A DNA stretch of 64,000 bases from Polytrichum commune (Eukaryota; Streptophyta; Polytrichopsida; Polytrichales; Polytrichaceae), in contig OX485804.1 of the NCBI GenBank assembly GCA_950295325.1, positions 19,220,001 through 19,284,000 of the forward strand, written 5' to 3'. The translations under genes were made by a program, and so were the position numbers. Of this stretch, positions 55,401 through 64,000 are shown piece after piece (the first letter of the stretch is position 1; each line of letters begins with the position of its first letter). The notes below the pieces were generated by a model. The model searched no databases. It worked only from the letters and a program-made list of their open reading frames with translations, and had not been told where the DNA came from.

Positions 55401-58400
55401 CATTCTCTAATAATGGCCCTTTTGCCATTTTTTACCCACACAAAAGAATTCCATGATTATACTTTAAATTTATCGTAATTGATCCCTTCAGTTAAGCCAA
55501 CACAACTTAACACTCATCCCACCCATACTAAAAGGTAATGTTAATCACCTAGGCAACACAAAACGAAGTCATTGAGTAGAATGTCTATGTAAGGATTGAA
55601 TAGGGCCTTTGGTTTTTCTTTAGCTATACCCCAATAAGGATAAACCTCTAGTTCATCCTCAAGAGTAACCTCAACCACATTAACATGTATTTGATTGTCC
55701 AAACAATTAAATGTGTGATCCATCTTTGAATTAGAGAGTAGCTAAAGTTCATCCTATATTTTTTTGTAAATGACTAGTAGAGGAGGTCCGATGATCTCCT
55801 TATGAATGTGCTCCCAATATGTGACATACCCAAACACCCTTGAGTAAACTTCTCATTCCGAGTCATACCATGTTCTCAATACTCAATATATTTGGCACTT
55901 TTATTGATAATGCAATTTTATTTTCTTTAATACTTCTGGTAGTCCTCATTGTCTCATTTTCTACATTGATTTTGAGTTGATTAATTTCCACACTACCCCA
56001 TAATGGTTTCATTGGGATAGATTAGGGATCGCCTACTGGAAGAAGACACTTATCATTGTAATACATGTTCTCCACATTCTAAAGGCTCTCCCAAAAGGAA
56101 GCCACGAATATGTTGTTGATTGTTTTTTATTCTTATTTATTTTATAAATATCATGAAGACAATGAGCAACTTGAGCAAATATAAACTTTCATTGGCTTCT
56201 ACCCAATACAATAGCAAAAATGTTGCATGAAATTTACATCTAAACATTGAACTTAATTGATGGTCATTAATAAGCGCATGCACCTTGTATTGCATGATTA
56301 GCCATCCGCAATTTAGACCATTATTTTCAATATAAAACTTGAATAGATGCATCTCATGAAGTTTCAATAGTTTATTGTTGCCATGCTAATGATGGAAATT
56401 CTCTAATAACAATCCCCTTCTCATGTTAATAATTCAAAGAATGAACTACTTGACGTATTTTTTAATGACACACCTATCTTATCTTATGTTAAAAGGTTAA
56501 TGAAGATGGGGATGTCTGTAAGATTTTCATCAAATATATTGGAATCAAACCAACTTTGCAACTTGTCATGTGTCACACAAAGGCCAACATTGGTTGGAAT
56601 AATGGAAGATATTGGCCATGAAGTCTTGAAAAGCTTGTTAAAGCCAGTGTTGGAATATGTGTTGCTTGTAAATGGAGTAGGTGGAACCAATGTCACGGAC
56701 ATAACAGTGGTGTGCAATAACTATTTTTTTTTAACATCTTATTTATCAGTTGACATTATATATGTTTAAAGATATTATGCACAGTGTGATGAAGATTTTT
56801 GTATGTTATATTAATAATAAATAATAGAATTTCTAAATTTTCTGTAAAGATGTGTTGCCTGGTGCTTGAATTCATACATATCAATTAGAAAATAAAAGAT
56901 GTTTAAAAGTGTATTGTTTTGTCAATGTGTTTCATGCCCAAACAAAACCCAATGCAAAGCATACAAAACTTGTATGAATTTATAAGACAAAATATACATA
57001 ATAATTATGAACATATGTTGGAGAAGACACAAGCGGAGGAACCTAGTTCAATCTAGTTTCAATCCAGTTCAATCTAGCACATAGGATTATATAAATAAAC
57101 AACTTTGAATGGTGTTGATATCATAAGGAATGAGCAAACTCCTACATAAACAGGAGACGTACCACCTGATACAATGAATTATCCAACTCCTTTGGTTGCT
57201 CTAAATAAAATTATGACATCTGCACGGGAAAAATGAATTAAAGCATTTTAAGAGATGTTTAAGGGATCTTATTAAGAAAAAAATGAAGACCGAAAATGAA
57301 TGTGAAAAAACAATTAGATGTATGATAACAAAGACTATTAAACTTGGTATGAAGGTTTTCAAATGAAAACATAATATCAGTGTTTAGCAGAAGGAATCAC
57401 AAGATGATCTTTATCCTATTAAATTAAAAATGCCTATAAGTAGACTCTCTCCCACAAACCTTAAATATAGAGATGACTAATAATATAAATACTATAGGTT
57501 AATCTTCATAGAAAACCTAGTCTAATAGTATTTAGAATTATATTACATTTTTTTATAAATGATATAATAGCATAGTAAAGTAGACATCAACTAATATAAT
57601 TTTTATCATACATCATCCATACTAGATTTTTGAAAAAAAAAATTGTCCATATTTTAGTGTTATTTTTTATATTATTAAATATATAATATAAAGTTCATAG
57701 TGATGCTAAGAATGATTAGTCGTCAATTCCCGTGTATCAGGCATTCACCAATATTCAACAATTATGTTGATAAAGTATTTGTATCATTCATTATTTAGAA
57801 AAAACAATTACAACTTACCAATAATGAAATTGGTTTGAATTTGAGAATAAAAAAATTCATGAAGAGTAATGTTTTTCAAACCCTGTACTCATGACAATAT
57901 CTAAAGTTGATGAAATGAATACGGATGGATAAGAACATTTACATCATACTACACATACATTAATGACTGAGATTGGAAGAAAAAATGTGATCCAAGATGA
58001 ATTTATGATGAACAATCCATCTTCAAGTATTAGACCTTGCCCTATAAATATGAAGGTGATCAAACATTCTAGTGTTCTAATTTTTAGTAATTAGGGCATC
58101 ACATTTATATATGATTTAAATGTGTGCATATGGTCAAACATTGGCAAGCAGATAAATTTCAACTATGATTTAGGGATGCACTTTAAGAATTCTTCTTTTG
58201 TTTTTTACAAAATGCGCTGCTTTTTGATTTCTTGCAGGAAAAATAATTAGAAACCTACATTGATTTACTCCAAGAATATGTGCCAGAGTTTTCATATGGA
58301 ATGTTTTAGATTTTAATTAAATTGGTGTAATAGGTATTTGTATAGAGACCTTGATAATTGTGAATACCCTTAATGAATGAAATGCTTGACTTTGTTGGTT

Positions 58401-59079
58401 GGTCCAATATACAAATACAAGAATTTGGTTTCATGAAAGATAATACCATGCTTCTTGATGATTCACCACACCAAAAACATCTTGAACAACCCCTATAGTG
58501 TTGTCCATCCAATTATTTTTACCGTTGATAATGAAGATTGTGATTTTCACGTAGAGGAGTTGATACTTTTTTTACAAGGATTGAGGACTTTAGTTTACAT
58601 GTTCATAGATATTATTAAATGAAGGTTGATTCTAGAAGACCACATTGCTTCAATGGCTCCTTTAAATACAACCAATTCGTTAAAATTAATCCTTGAGACA
58701 AAATTGGCTATTGGATTATTCAATCATTGTAATAGTGGTGCTCTACATAGTTGATCAAAGTTGTATGCTTTTTGTTTACGTCAATCCATCGTCGTTAAGA
58801 CTGGACCCTGATTATGTATCCTACATTCCTTGGCCATTTACATGCGAGTTATCACATCCAATACAAAGCAACTTCATTCCAATTGTTGCCACTCGTTTTT
58901 CAACCATTCATATATTATTTACATAAATTTGAATTCGTTCCCGAATACATGAGGATCGCTAAAAAAAAACAAGGCAAATGCATTGTGAACTTGCACATTA
59001 TATCAAATACCACCGCCAAGATTGGGCTAGACTTTTTTGGTGAGGTGTTCAAGTATTAGAGGCAAATGCAAACACGGTA
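52441..59079. other. Long AT-rich gene desert
   Basis: I find no gene, tRNA or structured repeat I can support. Local features are a C12 run and CA microsatellite (52980-53020), short tandem phrases with TAGATAGGTCATAGG at 54060 and 54150, and very AT-rich tracts (57540-57700). Open frames are short and unsupported. Confidence 0.5.
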
Positions 59080-59310
59080 AAGTGGACAATTCTTGTTTCT
59101 TGCACAGGTTCAAATAAACATGATTCAAAACAACATACTGACTTTAAATTTTGTAAAAAAAATATCATAATTTTTTTTAAAAACATATTGATCTACAAAA
59201 GCAAGAAATTTATGTGGAAAAAAATTCAAAAAAATCTACATATTTTAGAAGATGGTGCAAATGGGTGTGCAAGTGCTAATATTAAACAAGTGGTTCTCAA
59301 AATTTTGGTA
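59080..59310 (-). repeat. Inverted member of the 24300/47500 repeat family
   Basis: The minus strand carries the same landmarks, including a TTTGTAGATCAATATGTTTT-like segment and the upstream TCTTCTAAAATATGTAGA segment. It is diverged and non-coding. Confidence 0.55.
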
Positions 59311-59825
59311 ATAATGTGATAATTCTACATTGAATTGATAAGTTTTTACAAAACATATATTTAATGATGGCCTCAAGTGCGTAATGAATTCAAGAATTAT
59401 GGGAAAAAAAAAACCTCAAAAAAAAAACCTCAAAGAAGAAATAGTTGAGGTCATGAATTTTACACCCAAAACCAAATCTAGCAATTTGCTTTTGGAGAAA
59501 TATTTCTTAATGATAATTTTTGAAGATATCATTTTGGTATTTTTGTATTTGAGTACTTGACATAACAATAGATGTCACCCTGAATGTTTTCAATTTAATC
59601 AACATTTTGCTACTACTTTTAAGCATTTGACCATAAAAACTATGGGTTTAAAGATACTGGAGTTTTTTTGGGGTCCACTTTACCATGCTTGCATCCAATC
59701 ATGCTAACAATCTCGTCAGCATTGAAGATTATGAACATGTTTTGGGGAGGTACCAAAGTATTGGAGGTTGGCTAACAAATTCCTCAACATTGCATATAAT
59801 GAACATGACTTGGTGAGGGAACAAA

Positions 59826-60540
59826 GCCAAGGGTTGGACTCTTCACACTATATACAAAGTAACGTGAGTGTAAGAAGGGGTATTGTTTGAGGCATTAGCG
59901 TATATAATATACATGAGGGCGAGGTGTAATTTCTTTCTAGTGTGTACATTTAAAAATACTATAATTTTTTTAAAGTAAGGTAGATGTGCAAAAGTAAGCC
60001 TTGAATTTTACAGCAAAAATTAACAATACATGTGTAGGTTTTATCCAATTCACATTTTCATTCATGGCTATCGTATGGTAATAATCCTTGATGACTACCC
60101 TATCTCTTGGTAGGGTTTGCAATGGGGTTCTAGGTATTTATAAATTGGAGGTTATTTGAGCGTTCATGAGCTCCCTTGAGTTTTGTTTTATGGATTAAGA
60201 CCAACGTATTCTGTTTTTTTTTGTCTTTGTTTGTTTGATGCAATCGTTGAATTACATAATGTGGATGAAAAAAATGTTCAATGACATTTTAATTATAAAT
60301 TGAAAGTAGATTTTAAATGCAATAAAGGCCTACTTTATTGATGAATTCTATTTTGTATATGTGGTGGAGGCATTTATCACATTAAATCGACAAGCTTAGT
60401 ATAAATACATGAGTCCATTTTCTAGCCTACCGTAAGTCCATATACATTTTTTTTTGTCTATAAATTTTTCGTATATCATATTGCCCCATGTAGGTCATTT
60501 AGGTTTCCAAATGAAGAAGTCCAGCCCCCGTATATCGAAG
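59826..60540. mobile_element. Simple copy of the A-B inverted-terminus element
   Basis: It starts GGGTTGGACTCTTCAC and ends GAAGAAGTCCAGCCCC, giving a terminal inverted repeat of roughly 14 bases. Block A (59830-60190) and block B (60220-60540) match the rearranged copy at 48330-49575. It is about 715 bases, non-coding and MITE-like. The target duplication is not clear. Confidence 0.6.
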
Positions 60541-60606
60541 TATTGGAGACCGGCCAATAATCTCCCAAACATTGAATAACATGATGGAGCTATCAAGATG
60601 CATACA

Positions 60607-61556
60607 TAATTACCGTAGTTTAATAGCAGGTTCGGCACAAAATAATTCTAAAAATAGATGCCTAAAATATTGGAATATTATTGGCATTTTTTGCCGAATA
60701 TAAAATTATTATTTTTCAAAATTGCCTAAAAGTAAGAAATTTTTACTTCTCACTAGAGTTTTACTTACAATGGAAGCATATGTGAATTTTGAAGGAGAGA
60801 AGGTGCTCCTTTTGTAATCAAGCTCACGTACATTAGTCCACAAAGAATATGGGTGAAGTAGTAGCAAGACTCTAGGCGAGGCTTTTCAAATGTGTTGTAC
60901 ACAAATTTTTGGAGTCCAATTGAGCATAGAAGATGAAGTTTTATAGAATTTTGTCGAACTAACAAAAGTTGAGAAATCAATCCTTCTTCCACCTCCAACA
61001 AGTTTTGTGTCAAAATAAGTCTTTATGCAAAAGATATGGACAAAACATTGCAGCCGTGTAAAGATCAAAAAATTAAAATGCGTTCATAACAGTTTTTTGG
61101 AGCTCATTTGTGCATAGAAGATCAACTTTTTTGGAATTTTGTTGGTCTAAGAAAAGTTTAGAAATCAAGTAATCTTTCACCTCCAACAAATTTTATGTCA
61201 TTTGAAGACTCTATGCAAAAGTTATGCGTGTTATAAAAATGACGTCTAACTAGGTGCTTCACCTCAAAGTTTACATATCCCATATGCATTGTTGAACACA
61301 ACTCCACTCTACTTGCATAAAGCACAGAGCATTCTCAACTCTTCACTCACATCTTACTTGTCATTCAATGCAAGAGAGATGTACAAGATATAAGTTGAAA
61401 TAGAAAATTAAAAATGAATGTAAGCTGAATTTTTAAAAATTAAAAGAGAAAATTGCCGAAAATATGAATATACTATTTTAAGGTGCCGAACCTACTTTAA
61501 GAACTTTAATTAAATATTAGGCAGCAAGTTGCCTAACCTGTTAGTAAACTACGGTA
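60607..61556. mobile_element. ~950-bp TIR element with internal duplication
   Basis: The left end, TACCGTAGTTTAATAGCAGG, and the right end inward, TACCGTAGTTTACTAACAGG, form an inverted repeat of about 27 bases. Inside, two related units of about 170 bases lie in tandem (60890-61070 and 61080-61250), sharing GCATAGAAGATSAASTTTT and CACCTCCAACAA. There is no coding capacity. A TA duplication is possible but not certain. Confidence 0.7.
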
Positions 61557-62400
61557 GTATTGGGAGATAAATCTCAACTTCTAGGTAGTTTGCAGCAGTA
61601 CTTAGACTATCTATACACAAATGCACCTTTGGTCACAACCTATAATCTAAGAAATTTGAATAATACAATAGAAATTTCTTCTTTTCAATTCACCGAGTTT
61701 GTCGCAAAATGGTTGATATGAATTCTAAACTCTCTTTTTTGTCTTCAATTAGTTAGATATTAGTTTTCAAAAATTACCCCTAGTTTGAGAAACTGATCTT
61801 GAAGTTGAGTCCAAAAGTAAGGTCTAGTATAGGATGTTTCGGACCCCAAGTTTCTTGGACTTGGACCTTAATGTAAACAAAGGAATGTGGCCTTGCACGT
61901 GAGGCTTGGTTGTAAGATTACATTAAATTGAATATTCAAGTTTATCAATGTTTATATGAATGGAAATGTTGATGGTTTGTTGATAAATACTGGAAGATTA
62001 TTTATCTTGGAGCTTCCACTAAGCTTCATTGAACTTTACCAAACCTTATTCATTAAGTTATGACATGCATTACCTTAGCCCTATTACCACCCAAAAATAG
62101 TCTCCACAATACCTCTGTCCCATGATATGGGATAGAATTAACAAACCTTAAGTTACAAAGTTTCAACTCTTTGCACATGCAATTCATTGTAAGTTACACA
62201 AGTTTCAACCCTGCCCACATGCAATTCACCATAAGTTACACATTTTTGTGACAATTCATCCACGGCAAAGTGTTCCTTATGGGCGGAGCTCTTAAACCCT
62301 AACCCTAAACCTGAACCTGAACCCACGTACCTTCATGTGATCAGAGGATTCAAATTTCAATACCTGATTGGACGTGCCAATGCATCAGCTTTCTGTTGTA
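61557..62400. other. Gene-less spacer
   Basis: AT-rich DNA with near-duplicate phrases AAGTTACA.AGTTTCAAC around 62150-62230 and a short CCCTAAACCC tract near 62295. I see nothing further. Confidence 0.45.
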
Positions 62401-62750
62401 ACTCGTTGTGTACTATCCAATAACGACGGTCCCAGATCAGCTTCACTTGAAGATTTGGAACGATCTGAGTAGGATTCGAGGAGAGATGAGATAGTAAAAA
62501 TGAAGCGGCGTTTAATGGGCAGTGAATGATAGCCGTATCTGCTTACACATCTCATCAAGACCGGATGCTTGAAAGCCTGCAGCACCACTGATTATGTAGG
62601 CACACTGATTGCAACCACCTTAAAAACACACAGCGTGACAAGCCGGGGTCACCGCACAAATGGGCGTAATCAATAAAGACGAAGGCAGCAGGCGGGCCGG
62701 AGTCAGGTACTGTCGCGGTGTAAGTAATTAAGGTTGGATTGTACAGACTT

Positions 62751-63116
62751 TTATTGCATGGAAGAATCCAAGTCGGTGTCACATGTATAAGTATATCCTG
62801 ATGCAAGGACTAACATCACATGAGTTAATTTGGCCAACGCCTGGTCGTCGTTCGCCGGCCACGGATGTGCATTCATTACCGCACGCAGAGCTAATTTTAT
62901 TGATTCAAGGGCACTATCATCTATTTTATCTCTTACCTTCCAATAAGGGTTTACCTCCTTCATGGATTCGAGTTTATAAGAAACCCTAACTGGAAGTTTG
63001 GTTTCTCGATCGCGGCATCCATCGAAATGGGTTTCACCTCGGTGATTGAGTGGGGAAGAACGCCGACGTGATCCCTTCAACTTGGTATTTTTACACTTGA
63101 AGGAATCGAACCCCAA
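62751..63116 (-). CDS. Possible first exon of a small leftward gene
   Basis: A minus frame is open from 63116 to 62751. The likeliest start is ATG at 62963 (MKEVNPYWKVRDKID), leaving about 70 codons. The text SALESIKLAL...ANDDQALAKLTHVMLVLASGY faintly resembles the N-terminal domain of the PI31 proteasome regulator, but the similarity is by eye and weak. AAACCCTA-type and AGGGTTTC elements just upstream (63010-63180) are common in plant 5' regions. No convincing next exon was identified. Confidence 0.25.
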   Translation of the reverse strand: MGFDSFKCKNTKLKGSRRRSSPLNHRGETHFDGCRDRETKLPVRVSYKLESMKEVNPYWKVRDKIDDSALESIKLALRAVMNAHPWPANDDQALAKLTHVMLVLASGYTYTCDTDLDSSMQ

Positions 63117-63316
63117 GGTGTTACTGAAACCTAAACTCTAAACCCTAGCTCTGATCATTCTGCCAAACCCTAGTATATTCGTAGCTGCTGCTGCTGATGC
63201 CGCTGGTGATAATGTTGATGATGCGGATGTCAACCAGGAAAAAATGAATCGTATGTTGTTGAGAAAAGTGGATCCCTATGTCTACGCCAAGAATGTGGAT
63301 GTGTGCATGGTTATTC

Positions 63317-64000
63317 CTATTTAGTGCTAAGATCGCGATGTTGGACGGTAACGCGCGGATGGAGGGTAACTCGCAGGCCGTGCTTCATAATGAGCGTGAG
63401 TGAAAGCTTGTATTCGACTTTGTGGCCGGGGACGAGCTTCACATGGTAATTTCGGAGGATGGCACTCGCAACGGACTTCATTTGCAAGTAAGCGAGCTCT
63501 TTGCCCAGGCACAGCCTTGGCCCTGCGTTGAAGACGGTGTACTTGAAAGGGGACTCCGGCGCGAAGACACCATTGCGTAGCCACCTCTCCGGCCTGTATT
63601 GTAAGCAATCCTTGCCCCAAATGGACTCCATGCGACCCATGGAGTAGATGGAGTACATGAGGCGGGTGCCTTTTCTGACGAATGTGCCATCCGGGAGGAC
63701 ATCATTGGCTGTCACATCTTTGTTGTCAATGGGAACAGAGGGGTAGAGACGCATCGACTCCGAAAGGGCCGCATGCAAGTAGTTCAGCTGCTTGAGCTCC
63801 TCGAAGTTGAAGGCTGATGAGTCATCCTCTTTCACCCTAGACTGAAGAGTGGTTCGAATTTCTTGCAAAATCTTTTCCTCCACTGCGGGGTGCTGCGTGA
63901 TGAGCCAGAAGAACCATGACAAGGCCACTGCCGTTGTGTCCCGCCCAGCCAGGACGAAATTGGTGGTCACATCCCGCAGGAATTTGTCTGTGTATGCGTT
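63317..64000 (-). CDS. Cytochrome P450, CYP86-like fatty acid omega-hydroxylase, 3' part (cut by window edge)
   Basis: The frame is open from the window end to the TAG at 63317-63319, about 227 codons. In order it shows the I-helix oxygen-binding motif AGRDTT (about 63949-63932), WFFWL, the K-helix ExxR in ESMRLYPSVP, PERW, the heme-binding loop FNAGPRLCLGKE with its cysteine ligand (about 63540-63505), and a C-terminal LTLIMKHGL. AGRDTT.VALSWFFWL with NAGPR.CLGK.LAYLQMK is the CYP86 pattern. These endoplasmic-reticulum enzymes hydroxylate fatty acids for cutin and suberin. No stop, frameshift or intron interrupts it, so it is probably functional. The N-terminal half lies outside the window. 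Confidence 0.9.
   Translation of the reverse strand, partial: NAYTDKFLRDVTTNFVLAGRDTTAVALSWFFWLITQHPAVEEKILQEIRTTLQSRVKEDDSSAFNFEELKQLNYLHAALSESMRLYPSVPIDNKDVTANDVLPDGTFVRKGTRLMYSIYSMGRMESIWGKDCLQYRPERWLRNGVFAPESPFKYTVFNAGPRLCLGKELAYLQMKSVASAILRNYHVKLVPGHKVEYKLSLTLIMKHGLRVTLHPRVTVQHRDLSTK

Overview
The window is a piece of plant nuclear genome: AT-rich intergenic DNA, interspersed TTTAGGG-type telomere-like tracts, GT-AG introns, a plant CYP86-type P450 at the right edge, and large amounts of plant-type transposon DNA. The style (MULE elements with SWIM-domain transposases, a DUF7869-like gene, a ParB-like gene) suggests a seed-free land plant such as a bryophyte, lycophyte or fern. That is inference, and the species is not identified.

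Layout. 1-1.77 kb is gene-less flank. 1.77-20.2 kb is two nested, oppositely oriented copies of one Mutator-like element (MULE). A younger copy (1775-8827) has terminal inverted repeats and a perfect 10-bp target duplication. It lies inside an older copy (8828-20202, opposite strand) and so creates a giant inverted repeat. Both transposases are broken. The elements also carry palindrome-bearing tandem repeats and decayed cargo coding regions, one of which resembles a beta-class DNA methyltransferase. 20.2-24.2 kb holds a SINE and a decayed duplicate of the phosphatase locus found intact at 39.6-41.4 kb. 25.5-28.7 kb is a leftward two-exon DUF7869-type gene.

28.8-39.5 kb is the most unusual part. 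Dozens of copies of a short palindrome, ACGAACGNNCGTTCGT, form a 310-bp higher-order array at 28.8-30.1 kb. They then recur in the leader, introns, 3' exon and 3' flank of a rightward gene whose product has a ParB/sulfiredoxin-like DGQHS motif. More copies lie just upstream of an HAD/FCP1-like phosphatase-family gene (39.6-40.4 kb), followed by a small two-exon gene (40.6-41.4 kb). The palindromes therefore sit at the 5' sides of three genes. A dimeric DNA-binding protein, possibly the ParB-like one, recognising them is an attractive but untested idea.

41.4-62.3 kb is AT-rich and nearly gene-free. It holds diverged interspersed repeats, a self-nested inverted-repeat element, a truncated LINE (RNase H domain) and a further TIR element. 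62.7-64 kb holds a possible small gene start and the 3' part of a CYP86-like cytochrome P450, cut by the window edge.
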